A stretch of 64,000 nt of DNA from Ophiura sarsii (taxonomy: Eukaryota > Echinodermata > Ophiuroidea > Amphilepidida > Ophiuridae): NCBI GenBank assembly GCA_035610835.1, contig CM069459.1:23947636-24011635 (forward strand), in the 5' to 3' direction. The notes under the pieces were generated by a model, which was not told the DNA's origin, did not search any database, and was given only the letters and a program-made list of their open reading frames with translations. Positions 1-11,929 of the stretch are shown piece by piece; positions within the stretch are counted from its first letter, which is position 1; the number at the start of each line of letters is the position of its first letter. The translations under genes and the position numbers were made by a program.

Positions 1-1822
1 TATTTTTGCGCCGTGGTCTTATAGAAATGGTGCGGTATAAAAGCCTTTCGTATGTATGTATGTATGTATAACAGTATAATGAACTAATGATTGAGGTGAC
101 TCACACACTCTCATTTATATGTGCAATATAATTTCTAATATTATATAATTTACCTTTTTGAACATTGTTATGTCAGGAATTAATTTGATTGCCTTGTATT
201 ATTATATCGAGTATTCATTGGTATTTATATTACTTAAATAAATAAACGATTTGTTTATATCAAGACGAACATTTAATAGCAGTGTCGTTTTAATTTATCG
301 AGATGGTTCAATTTTAGATTAGGAAGGAGTGTGATTAAAAGTATGAAAATACTATGACGAACCCCTCCACATATCTTTCTATCAAAAGGTCTTACAAATA
401 TATGCATGGTCTCAAATAATATTATATACGATAATTTTTTTCAGCTAGATTGTGGCCTTTTAATGTTGTTTAATGCAACATTTTAACATTGGCCTATACA
501 AAATACATTAGACGCAAACTAAAAAGGGATTTTGTGTACACCTAAGGTTAGTGACATTGATTGTGGATGGCAACGCCACCGTTGATTTTTCCGTAGTAAA
601 TGGATCGATGACATATTATAGCAACGTTCTATATTCAGCGAAATTATTTAACAAAATAACCGGCTGAGATTCATTATTTCTTTAAAAATATGACACTACA
701 ACAAATCTTACACCCCTAGCGATTCCTGATTATAATTATAAGATTCAATGAACTTGTTTTAGTTACATTTACATCGTGAGCAAGAGTGGATGCCACGCTT
801 AAGTACAGTGTCTATGGAAGCCGCCGCTCGACTATGGACTGGTGGATGATGGGCCCGGGTAGTCAATATTTTCTTGATTATGCTGCAAGCATGCGTTACT
901 AAACATTTTTGGCAACTGAAAATAATTTCTCGTGTAGCCAATTCGGGATTTCGCGCTCTAGTCATGTGTTAAACTGATAAGTAGGTCTAATACATCAAAA
1001 AATAATAATCACACAATTTCCCTTTTTATCTCCACTGGCTAAAAGCCAGAGGGGGGATATTGTCATCATGCAATGTGTGTATGGCGTACGTGTGGTGCGC
1101 GGGGGGTGCACGACGTATGGTTTAGGGCGTGTGTATGTCGGGTGTGTGTATGACGTACGTGTGTTCCCTTTTGTTTAACCCTTTACGGTTAGATTCAGCC
1201 TAGAGTGTTTAGTGCGCTCATGTGAAAAGTCAAGACTTTAATATCTACCAAACTTGGTGACAAAATAATATTTGGGAAAGGGGATTGAGATGTACAGAGA
1301 TCGGTCTATAAGGACAACTAGATGACCTTTGAACCCATTTTGTGTAGATATATTGACAGGTACTCTTATACCCATACCGATTTACTTCATTCTTGGTTAA
1401 GCTTCATACACATGATACAGGGTGTGCACAAATCGGAGAAGTTAATGTGATGTTGGTCCATTCTGCATATTTTATGTTCGAATATGACCCCCAGATTTCC
1501 TAACAGTATTTTAAAAAATAGATGAGTTTTAGGGTAAAATGGAATACGTGTACATTAAGGTATTGATAATGTTTAATAAAACAAACACGGGATTCAAAGG
1601 TTATCATACTTTTATTAACATGATTAATATCGACAGGATTTTGATAAAAATTACTGTTTTCTTTAAAATTGTCGATTATTACCTTTCATCGCATTTTTGA
1701 TCATGCTTAATGTAATGAATATGTAGTCGACTGCCCCAGCGAGTGGACGCTTTGATATTACATGTAATACTTTGAAAGACATGGTGATAACTATTGACTA
1801 TTTTATTTGATTTGATTTTCAG
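1..1822. other. Intron/upstream DNA of the left NLR gene
   Basis: No exon could be supported here. A short TATG microsatellite lies near 48-70 and a GT-rich stretch near 1075-1165. The part from about 860 to 1015, and again from about 1440 to 1600, is recognisably similar to 55760-56150, the DNA just upstream of the NACHT exon of the right-hand paralogue. The duplication therefore includes the 3' end of that intron. About 400 bases (roughly 1020-1440) are extra relative to the right-hand copy. The HEPN-coding exons expected for this gene are not visible and probably lie left of the window. Confidence 0.6.
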
Positions 1823-4800
1823 GCGAAGATCTTTATTTACAGAGCATCAAGAGTAAATTATCAGGGCTCTATAAACAGAAATATCGTCGACTACACAGTC
1901 TTCAAAACTCATCAAACACAGAAGATGTATTTCTAGAACCCGAGCTAGAATACTTACAAGGTACAAAGCTGCAATCATGTGACAACTTATTGAACTTGAA
2001 CTTATTGAATCCGGATGAAAATAAGCATATTCTTCTTGTCGGAAATCCAGGCAGTGGCAAATCAACCGTTTTACACAATAAATTGTCATATGATTGGGCA
2101 AAGGGCTCTTATAGTGAGTTTAGTTTATTATTCGCTATTGATGTGTGTGAAATTGATGTAGACCATGTAGATAATGATCTGGTTGATATTATAAAAGACC
2201 AGTTACTGACAGACGAACCAGAAGATAAACTTGCAAGCTTGATTAGAAACAACGCTGACTCTATTATTTTCCTAGTGGATGGTTTTGATGATATTTCTGG
2301 ATTAATTGAGAGTAAATTAAAAGATACAGGTATCGGTCACCTATTAGGAGGAACGTCATCGCAAGGTAGCCATGTTATAGTTTCGACCAGGCCATTGGCA
2401 ATATCCAAATTTACCATGGTCTTTGGCAATTATTTAATTGTAAATTTGTTAGGTTTTTCAGAAGAGACAGCTAAACAATACATTAGAAACACACTAAAGA
2501 GCAGAATAAATGAAACTAGTCTATTGGCTCTTGTAGGTGCGCTTCAGGCATATCCATCATGGTTGTCATGGTTACGAAGGAATCCTCTTACTCTTTCAAT
2601 GCTATGCATTCTATGGGAAGACACTGAAAAATTACCAACCGGTTTGACATCGCTTTATAAAGAGATAATTGAGTTCCTAGAGGCACATGTTGATAAAGAC
2701 GATGATGACTTTGGGAAACAGACAAAGGAAGTGTATCATGTCTTGATTATTGTAGGACGATACGCTCTACAAGATATGATGGGCGGGAAAGGGCCGTTCG
2801 CAATTGACCCTGTACATGCAGATGATGTGAGCATCGCATGTAGATTAGGAATCTGCTCAATTCAAAGTTTACGTGTTAAGTATCGCTTCAGATCGGTTAT
2901 TAATTTCCCATTGCATAAAAGTATTCAGGAATTCTGTGCTGCTGTTTATTTAGCAAATCTGGTGACTGAATCCCCAAAGGAGTTTCAGTTGTACCTCCCA
3001 AAAGTTGCTACAAGGGAAAATTTGATTCGATTTTGTTGTGGTCTCAGCATACATGCTGCTTCTATTATACTACCGTATATCGTTACTCAGAATACAAAGG
3101 AATTGGACAAAAGACCATCACCTGATATGTGTATATTTGGCATAGGATTCCGTGTTACAAATCCGTGGAAACTTCCTCTATTGCTTCTGTATGAGGTTGA
3201 ATCACAGGTTCAATCAGTGTGCCATACGAATGCCTTACACAAAGAACTCATTCCTTTGATCAAGAAGGTCCATATGAATTGTATGAATTTGCCAAATGAC
3301 AGCGTAATATGCTCAATCCTTGAATATTTCATGGACAGAACAACATCATCCCAAATATCTTGGCTTTCATATGTTGAACAGGCAAGTGTTACGTTTGAAA
3401 GCAATATCAAGCTTCGACCTTCTCAAGTTCTTAACCAATCGAGACTTACTGCATGCATGACAAGTCTGCGTTGTTTGTCTATAGGATCTGATCGATCCCA
3501 GTCACATCTCAATTGCAGTTACTTTGTTGACGGTCTTTGTCAGACAGACGATCAAGGCTGCAATTCGCTTACACGATTTCGACTTTATCACTGTCAACTT
3601 GATGCGTCTGTTTTGTTACATTTTCTGTCAATTCAAACATTGCCGATATCGGTCAAGCTTAACAACATCCGTGTCAATGAAACAGATGAAACATATGCGC
3701 CAATTAAATCCCTCAATGAATTGAATATGATAAGCAGTAGAATGCAGGCATTTAGGAGCTCCTTTGTTGAAATAATGTCGCATGTTGAATCACCAATAAA
3801 AGTGCAATTAGTGTACAATATCAATGAGGAAGAATCTGCAAACATCCAAAGGGAACAATCATATTCCGAGGTGAAATACTTTTCCTGTCAGTCGGTAGAT
3901 TCAGAACAAATGTCCGAACCACCAATGACGAATCAGAAGTCATCAAACTTGAACAGAAAGAAAACTATCCAGTTTCCAGAAATAACTGACGTATGTAAAA
4001 GCCTAACTAAATGCCCGGATATGAATAGGACAATAACAGAGTTAACTTTGTTTGGTTTTCTAATCAATTTGCCAATATTGCATAATATGATTTGCAGCCA
4101 GATGAATCTATCTTCATTGGTACTAGAGCAGGTCCAACTTACTGGTCAGTTTGAAACAGCAGATTTAGTATATTCATCGAGCCTAACAAAGTGTACATTG
4201 ACACAGGTTAATTTTGACCATAACATGATTCCCTTTTTGACAAGGTTGTCTGCACTTGTTTCATTGGTACTTGACCAAGTCGATTTATCCGATACCTCAT
4301 TAGGATTCAGTTCAGGATATGTGTGTCCTTTCAGCAAATCAATTCAGGATATTGAATTAGTATACTGCAAGATTTGCAACAGCAAATCGTCTCTGTTTCT
4401 TAGTCTTTTCCCTCCATTTGCAACGGTAAAACTTGATACGGTGTTGATTCGAAAAGATGGATACTTCCATACTTATACCGGGGACGTAAATACCGTCACT
4501 GCTTTTTGTCATTACGTATTTTCAGAAGATTGCACGCTTATGCCAAAATCGGTCACATTAGTGAATTCGGCACTTTTGAAATCAATGGACGGCACTGTCC
4601 TACCATTTGTATATACTTATAATGGTGGGACAAAATTGTGCTCATTTGGCAAACTTGTAATAGATTTATTAAAGGTCACTAAATTAGAACGAATCCAGGA
4701 ACTTCACATTGGAGATATATGCACCACGTCCTCAGAGAACATCAACACATTGATGACACTACTGAAATGCATGCCATCATTAACAACATTGAAACTTGAT

Positions 4801-7800
4801 GGGGTGACACTAACTGGTGAAGTATATGAAAGCATATTAGCTTCGTGTGAGTCACTCACGGAATTACAGATCGGTGATTTGTATCATTCCACACTGAGTG
4901 CTATTAACACAATGATAATACTTCTGAGATGCATGCCATCTGTAACAACAGTGAAACTTGATGGGGTTACACTGAAAGGTGAAGTGGGTGAAAGTATATC
5001 AGCTTCGTGTGAGTCACTCAAGGAATTAAAGATTGGTGATAAGAATCGTTCCATACTCAGTGCTAACACTTTCATAACACTACTAAAATGCATGCCATTT
5101 GTAACAACAGTGAAACTTGATAGCGTTACACTGACAGGTGAAGTGGGTGAAAACATATCAGCTTCATGTGAGTCACTCAAGGAATTACAGATTGGTGATA
5201 AGTATCATTCCTCACTGAGTGCTAGCACAATGATAATACTTCTGAGATGCATGCCATCTGTAAAAACAGTGAAACTTGATGGGGTTACACTGATAGGTGA
5301 AGTGGGTGAAAGCATATCAGCTTCGTGTGAGTCACTCACGGAATTACAGATTGGTGATAGGAATCGTCCCATCATTGACCCTAGAAAGGTCAATGGTTCC
5401 ATACTCAGTGCTAACACAATGATAATACTACTGAAATGCATGCCATCTGTAACAACAGTGAAACTTGTTAGGGTCAGACTGACAGGTGAAGTAGATGAAA
5501 GCATATCAGCATCATGTGAATCACTTAATAAATTCCAGATGATGTGTTCGTATGGTTCAACACTGAGTGCTAACGCAATGATGAGACTACTGAGATGCAT
5601 GCCATATGTTACAACAGTGACACTTAATAGCGTTACACTGACAGGTGAAGTGAGTGAAAGCATATCAGCTTTATGTGAGTCACTCAAGGAATTACAGATT
5701 GGTGATAAGTATCATTCCTCACTGAGTGCTAGCACAATGATAATACTTCTGAGATGCATGCCATCTGTAAAAACAGTGAAACTTGATGGGGTTACACTAA
5801 CGGGTGAAGTGGGTGAAAACATATCAGCTTCGTGTGAGTCACTCACGGAATTACAGATTGGTGATAAGAATCGTTCCATACTCAGTGCTAACACTTTCAT
5901 AACACTACTGAAATGCATGCCATTTGTAACAACAGTGAAACTTGATAGCGTTACACTGACAGGTGAAGTGGGTGAAAACATATCAGCTTCATGTGAGTCA
6001 CTCAAGGAATTACAGATTGGTGATAAGTATCATTCCTCACTGAGTGCTAGCACAATGATAATACTTCTGAGATGCATGCCATCTGTAAAAACAGTGAAAC
6101 TTGATGGGGTTACACTAACGGGTGAAGTGGGTGAAAACATATCAGCTTCGTGTGAGTCACTCACGGAATTACAGATTGGTGATACGAATCGTCCCATCAT
6201 TGACCCTAGAAAGGTAAATGGTTCCATACTCAGTGCTAACACAATGATAATACTACTGAAATGCATGCCATCTGTAACAACAGTGAAACTTGATAGCGTT
6301 ACACTGACAGGCGAAGTGGGTGAAAACATATCAGCTTCATGTGAGTCACTCAAGGAATTACAGATTGGTGATAAGTATCATTCCTCACTGAGTGCTAGCA
6401 CAATGATAATACTTCTGAGATGCATGCCATCTGTAAAAACAGTGAAACTTGATGGGGTTACACTGACAGGTGAAGTGGGTGAAAGCATATCAGCTTCGTG
6501 TGAGTCACTCACGGAATTACAGATTGGTGATACGAATCGTCCCATCATTGACCCTAGAAAGGTAAATGGTTCCATACTCAGTGCTAACACAATGATAATA
6601 CTTCTGAGATGCATGCCATCTGTAACAACACTGAAACTTAATGGGGTTACACTAACGGGTGAAGTGGGTGAAAACATATCAGCTTCGTGTGAGTCACTCA
6701 CGGAATTACAGATTGGTGATAAGAATCGTTCCATACTCAGTGCTAACACTTTCATAACACTACTGAAATGCATGCCATTTGTAACAACAGTGAAACTTGA
6801 TAGCGTTACACTGACAGGTGAAGTGGGTGAAAACATATCAGCTTCATGTGAGTCACTCAAGGAATTACAGATTGGTGATAAGTATCATTCCTCACTGAGT
6901 GCTAGCACAATGATAATACTTCTGAGATGCATGCCATCTGTAAAAACAGTGAAACTTGATGGGGTTACACTAACGGGTGAAGTGGGTGAAAACATATCAG
7001 CTTCGTGTGAGTCACTCACGGAATTACAGATTGGTGATACGAATCGTCCCATCATTGACCCTAGAAAGGTAAATGGTTCCATACTCAGTGCTAACACAAT
7101 GATAATACTACTGAAATGCATGCCATCTGTAACAACAGTGAAACTTGATAGCGTTACACTGACAGGCGAAGTGGGTGAAAACATATCAGCTTCATGTGAG
7201 TCACTCAAGGAATTACAGATTGGTGATAAGTATCATTCCTCACTGAGTGCTAACACAATGATAATACCTCAGAGATGCATGCCATCTGTAAAAACAGTGA
7301 CGCTTGATGGGATTACACTGACAGGTGAAGTGGGTGAAAGCATATCAGCTTCGTGTGAGTCACTCACGGAATTACAGATTGGTGATAAGAATCGTCCCAT
7401 CATTGACCCTAGAAAGGTCAATGGTTCCATACTCAGTGCTAACACAATGATAATACTACTGAAATGCATGCCATCTGTAACAACAGTGAAACTTGTTAGG
7501 GTTAGACTGACAGGTGAAGTAGATGAAAGCATATCAGCATCATGTGAATCACTTAAGAAATTCCAGATGATGTGTTCGTATGGTTCAACACTGAGTGCTA
7601 ACGCAATGATGAGACTACTGAGATGCATGCCATATGTTACAACAGTGACACTTAATATCGTTACACTGACAGGTGAAGTGGTTGAAAGCATATCGGCTTT
7701 ATGTGAGTCACTCAAGGAATTACAGATTGGTGATAAGTATCATTCCTCATTGAGTGCTAACTCAATGATAATACTTCTGAAATGCATGCCATCTGTAACA

Positions 7801-8781
7801 ACAGTGAAACTTGATTGGGTTAGATTGACAGGTGAAGTGGATGAAAGCATATCGGCTTCATATGAGTCCCTCAAGGAATTACAGATGCAAGGTCGGATGA
7901 GTGCTAACACAATGATAAGACTACTTAGATGCATGCCATCTGTAACAACAGTGAAACTTGATAGGGTTACACTGACAGGTGAAGTGGATGAAAGCATATC
8001 AGCATCATGTGAATCACTCAAGGAATTCCATATGGATGGTTCATTGAGTGTTAACACAATGATGATACTATTAAGATGCATGCCATCTGTAGCAACAGTG
8101 AAACTCTATCGGGTTACACTGACAGGTGAAGTGGCTGAAAGCATATCAGCTGCGTATGAGTCACTCAGTGAATTACAGATTGGTAATAAGTATCATTCCT
8201 CATTGAGTGCTAACACAATGATAATACTTCTGAAATGCATGCCATTTGTAACAACATTGAAACTTGATGGATTTACACTGACAGGTGAAGTGGATGAAAG
8301 CATATCAGCATCATTTGAATCACTCAAGGAATTCCATATGGATGGTTCACTGAGTGCTAACACAATGATGATACTATTAAGATGCATGCCATCTGTAGCA
8401 ACAGTGAAACTCTATTGGGTTATACTGACAGGTGAAGTGGATGAAAGCATATCAGCATCATGTGAATCACTCAAGGAATTCCATATGGATGGTTCACTCA
8501 GTGCTAACACAATGATAAAGCTACTGAGATGCATGCCATACGTAACAACAGTGAAACTTGATGAGGTTACACTGACAGATGAAGTGTACGCAATTATATC
8601 AGCTTCGTGTGAGGTATTGCAGATACAAGGTTCCCTCCGTGCTAACACAATGACGAGACTCATTAGGAGCATGCCTCTGTTGACATCAGTAATACTTAAC
8701 AAGGTCAGTTACACTCTAAATGCCCAGGATTTAAATTCAAACCTAAGATTTAAATTAAAATGTTTCAGAGATTGTAGTTAG
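1823..8781 (+). CDS. NACHT-LRR exon of left NLR gene (5' exons outside window, 3' end truncated by a MITE)
   Basis: A single long exon opens after a pyrimidine-rich tract and AG at 1821-1822 and enters with one base of its first codon in the previous exon, like the homologous exon at 56189. It reads about 2,318 codons to TAG at 8779-8781. In order it shows a linker (GEDLYLQS...), a NACHT NTPase with P-loop GNPGSGKST (2041-2067), a Walker B-type DGFDD (2278-2292), a sensor-like STRP motif, the RNPLTLSMLC segment and the HKSIQEFCAAVYL segment typical of the winged-helix/superhelical region. A leucine-rich array of roughly 53-residue units follows (about 4690-8700), many nearly identical. Family knowledge makes it a cytosolic pattern-recognition ATPase; the ligand is unknown. 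The last 23 codons come from the transposon at 8712, and the C-terminal LRR domain present in the paralogue is lost. It may be a truncated but expressed allele or a pseudogene in formation. Confidence 0.85.
4690..8700 (+). repeat. Tandem LRR-coding array of the left NLR gene
   Basis: In-frame repeats mostly 159 bp (53 residues) long, each reading like ESLKELQIGDKYHSSLSA followed by LLRCMPSVTTVKLDGVTLTGEV. Some units carry a 10-residue longer loop (RPIIDPRKVNGS) and others are shortened to GSLSAN. Higher-order copies exist: the DNA from about 5863 to 6383 recurs almost unchanged at 6718-7238 (shift 855 bp). The block starting at 5401 recurs at 7429 (shift 2,028 bp). Both shifts are multiples of three, so the frame is kept. 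Antisense open frames over this region are shadows of the repeat. Confidence 0.9.
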
Positions 8782-9274
8782 GGACCAATCAATGTGGATT
8801 TAAAATAAATCTTTCCTCACTTTTCTCACTTTTTACTTCATCCACCGGCGAATCCGAACAGAAAAACACAAATTCTAGTAAATACATCTTATCACCGTGA
8901 AAACTGTTCAAAATGCTCTCGGATGTGCTTGGGCTGAAGAATGCCTTTTGGTGTGTCAGTAATGATGGTATTGAAGCCATTTTCGGTTAAGAATTTCTCC
9001 GATGTTTCCCTACAGCCTTCTACCTGTACGTACGCCGCCGCGCACAAAATCGCACTTAAACATGGCGTCGTGATAACGTATGGGAAAAATCGGATTGGGT
9101 CACGTGCATGCATCATGATAATCTGATTGGTTTAAAATTTAAATCCTTCAAAATATTTAAACCAAAATTGAGTCTGTGATTAAATATTCGTTAATTACTC
9201 TTATCAGATTAAAATTAAATTAATATCTTTATTTAAATCCTGATTTAAATTTTAAATCCCTGACATTTAGAGTG
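8712..9274. mobile_element. 563-bp TIR element (MITE) inserted in the left NLR gene
   Basis: Terminal inverted repeats CACTCTAAATG at 8712 and CATTTAGAGTG ending at 9274 continue imperfectly into AT-rich TTTAAAT-rich arms. TA dinucleotides flank both ends (8710-8711 and 9275-9276). The right-hand paralogue has the uninterrupted sequence with a single TA at the matching place (about 61839-61840). This is the signature of a Tc1/mariner-type TA insertion. The element brings an in-frame TAG (8779) and AATAAA (8804-8809). Its GC-richer middle has a 74-codon antisense frame (9116-8892) of unknown origin. Confidence 0.85.
8804..8809 (+). terminator. Possible polyadenylation signal AATAAA supplied by the MITE
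   Basis: AATAAA lies 23 bases after the premature stop codon at 8779-8781, inside the inserted element. It could end the truncated left NLR transcript. This is only a hexamer match. Confidence 0.35.
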
Positions 9275-9276
9275 TA

Positions 9277-10290
9277 CAAGGGCTATTTCCTTGTCGTCAC
9301 AAATACAGATGTATTTACACTTATACGGTATTTTGCATGCTCATCGTGTAATATTGAATTTGCGTGAATTCTGTCGATGCCGCTGCCTAGTTTGGAAGAT
9401 GTCCAAACTAGAGGAACTTTAGTTAGACGAGACAACGCTACCGTGTGTAAATACCAAATTCAGTAAACATTTTACAACACTCCTGAAAGCATGTATACCT
9501 AAACTGACGTGTTTAATCCTATTGAATACTCAAATGAGTGCGACCCAATGTGAAACGTTGTATTCTCTGCTTGTTGGTGCAGGAAAGAATCTGAACAAGA
9601 TGTCTATTGGAGCAAGGATTATGTCTATGAAAGGTTTGGAAAAATCCACTGATACTGGTAACAGTTTAGCATTGAAAAATCTGTAGATAACCCCTGCAAG
9701 GCTTCGCGGTATATGGGTCGTCTCTCGGGTTTGGTGTTAGTTGATTGCGGAATAAACGAGGCACATTTTAACAAGATACATGACTCGATTTCAAGAATGC
9801 TGAATCATATAGATTCGTGAGGAAATGGAGATATCATGCCTATGCTATGGCTATACCCTGACTGTTGTTATCTCAGCAATCTAGAGACGTTGAAACTACA
9901 AAATACTGGCTTGTCGGATAAAGATGTATATAGAGCAGATCACAATGTCACAAGTGAATCAACTGATTGAAGTAGACTTATCATGTAACGACATTAGTTG
10001 TAATGGTGCAGTCATCCTAACGAGGGCCTTCACTGACAAACATGTTTCACTATTACAGCGTCTCAATCTGGGAAGTAACAAAATTGGTTCGGTTGGCGTT
10101 ACTGCTCTTGCGCAGTCATTCAAGCAAGTACCATACCTCACCGATTTGAACCTGAATAGACAAATTAGTAGGACTAGTGTCAATTTTAATCCCATTGATC
10201 CACGGGCAGTAAAGGATGTATTCAGAAGCCTTGTCTACTTGTCACACCTTGAAACGCTTGAGACCCATTTATGACCCTACCAGATCTAGA
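9277..10290 (+). pseudogene. Decayed C-terminal LRR region of the left NLR gene, cut off by the MITE
   Basis: This sequence aligns along its length with 61845-63060 of the right-hand paralogue, which codes there for the C-terminal ribonuclease-inhibitor-type LRRs. The left copy starts again right after the element with the equivalent of ISLSSP, but has frameshifts and stops. One example is GATTCGTGAGGA near 9813, where the paralogue reads GATTTATCAGGA. It also has a deletion of roughly 130 bp before the old stop. A surviving open piece, 9924-10274, still shows LxLSCNDISCNGA and LNLGSNKIGSVGV LRR motifs. It is not expected to be translated from the truncated gene. Confidence 0.85.
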
Positions 10291-10296
10291 TGAGCA

Positions 10297-10745
10297 GGTT
10301 TTCTGAACCTGAACATAACCACACGGCGCAAAGGCGAGCGGAGAATCCAGTCCATTCATGGAGTGGTTTTCTGAACTTGAACATAACCACTCGGCGCTAA
10401 GGCGAGCAGGGAATCCAATCCATTCGTGAAGCGGTTTTCTGAACTTGAACATAAACACTCGGCGCTAAGGCGAGCAGGGAATCCAATCCATTCGTGAAAT
10501 GGTTTTCTGAACTTGAACATAACCCCTCGGCGCTAAGGCGAGCAGGGAATCCAGTTCATTCGTGAAGTGGTTTTCTATCTGAACGTAGCCACTCGACGCT
10601 AAGGCGAGCAGGGAATCCAGTTCATTCGTGAAGTGGTTTTCTGAACCTGAAAATAACCACTCTGCGCTAAGGCAAGCAGGGAATCCAATCCATTCGTGAA
10701 GCGGTTTTCTATTGAACGTAACCACTCGGCGCTAAGGCGAGCATG
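10297..10745. repeat. 68-bp minisatellite grown from the old stop-codon/3' UTR region
   Basis: Units begin GGTTTTCT at 10297, 10365, 10433, 10501, 10569, 10635 and 10703: six full units plus one partial, period 68 (one unit 66). In the paralogue the same sequence occurs once, at about 63060-63125, where it holds the end of the coding sequence (codons ASIRELVF and stop) and the first bases of the 3' UTR. The expansion is therefore specific to the left, truncated copy. Confidence 0.9.
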
Positions 10746-10894
10746 GTTCCGGAGTAAAAGTGATTCATATTCTAGACTTTTACGATGAGTTAGAGTTATA
10801 CGTTGCATCACCCATCGTATAAATACCAATGGAAATTAAACTGAGACCAAGTGAACTTTCTCCATTTCCGACAATAACCACTGTAATCAATGTA

Positions 10895-11929
10895 CACCTA
10901 GCACAAAAAGTCCCTGAACAGGTACTTTGGTGTTGGCTAATCCGAAATCAATAATCGGTAACAAAAATCTGAGATAAGAATTAAATGGGCAAATTTCTTC
11001 TCCGTAGTTTGATACCTTATTCATAAAGATCGAATGGATACTTTGAAAGTAACGACAACACAGTTGCAGTTGGTTTGTATTGTCCACTGTACAGGGTGAG
11101 TCAAAAAGAAGTTTACCCGGATTGGTGATGTTAAAAAATTAAAAAAATGACACTCGAGAGTTCAGTAAAGCATATATTTAACAAGCATTCTCTCCTGCTT
11201 ATTAGGAAAAAAGAATGACACAAATTGATCATTGCTAAGAGGAGTTATGCCTATTTTAATAAAGGTACTCATTTTGCAAGCTGTCCACGGAATACTTGAC
11301 AAAACAAATGTAAAGTAAGCATTTTAGCTGTGCACTTACCTACAATTAATGCCCTGCCCTTCCTTCGACTTGATGACCATTGAGATTGATGCATCTTCGG
11401 CGCAGACGGATCTCATGACACGCCATTGAAAGTATTCCGTGGACAGCTTGCAAAATGAATACCTTTATTAAATAGGCATAACTCCTCTTAGCAATGATCA
11501 ATTTGTGTAAATCTTTTTTCCTAAAAAGCAGGAGAGAATGCTTGTTAAATATATGCTTTACTGAACTATCGAGTGTCATTTGTTTGTTTTTTAGAACATC
11601 ATCAATCCGGGTAAACTTCTTTTTGACTCACCCTGATGGGGATGAATGGGTAACAGGCATCGACAGGGAGTCAATACACACACATGTTCAATGCGTAATC
11701 ACACACTAAGCAAGGATATCCCATTGAAACCCAATTTGAGTGCAAGAATTGTTTTGGTAGTTGTGGTCGATTAAACAATCATAACATTAACAATATCCAC
11801 TCGATTTTTATGAACGAGATATCAAACTACAGAGATGAAATTGCTCATGAAATGCATTTTTCGTATCGATTTTTGATTTTTGATTAGCCAACATCAAAGC
11901 ACATGGTCAGGGACTTTTTGTGTTAGGTG
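10895..11929. mobile_element. TA-flanked TIR element, host of a second foldback
   Basis: TIRs CACCTAGCACAAAAAGTCC (from 10895) and its near-complement ending GTGTTAGGTG (11929) are flanked by TA on both sides. The inner arms continue with TGTTGGCTAATC and its complement GATTAGCCAACA. No transposase frame is visible. A second element, 11092-11635, sits inside. A lone copy of the same terminus lies near 13275-13299. The matching DNA of the right-hand paralogue (after 63270) lacks the element. Confidence 0.75.
11092..11635. mobile_element. Foldback element with about 206-bp arms, nested
   Basis: Arms 11092-11297 and 11430-11635 are near-exact inverted copies starting CAGGGTGAGTCAAAAAGAAG. The short spacer (about 130 bp) shows no coding potential. 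A clear target-site duplication could not be settled: TA precedes the left end but not the right. Any small open frames here follow the inverted arms and are not genes. Confidence 0.8.

Noticed and set aside
4884..8702. Series of antisense open frames with MSDSHEADM-type repeats
   Set aside because: They are the reverse reading of the LRR-coding repeat; codon periodicity and homology belong to the + strand frame. The same holds for 59067-62147.
10222..10829. Antisense frames with repeated NHFTNELDSLLALA text
   Set aside because: Produced by the 68-bp minisatellite, which derives from + strand 3' end DNA; no start context or homology.
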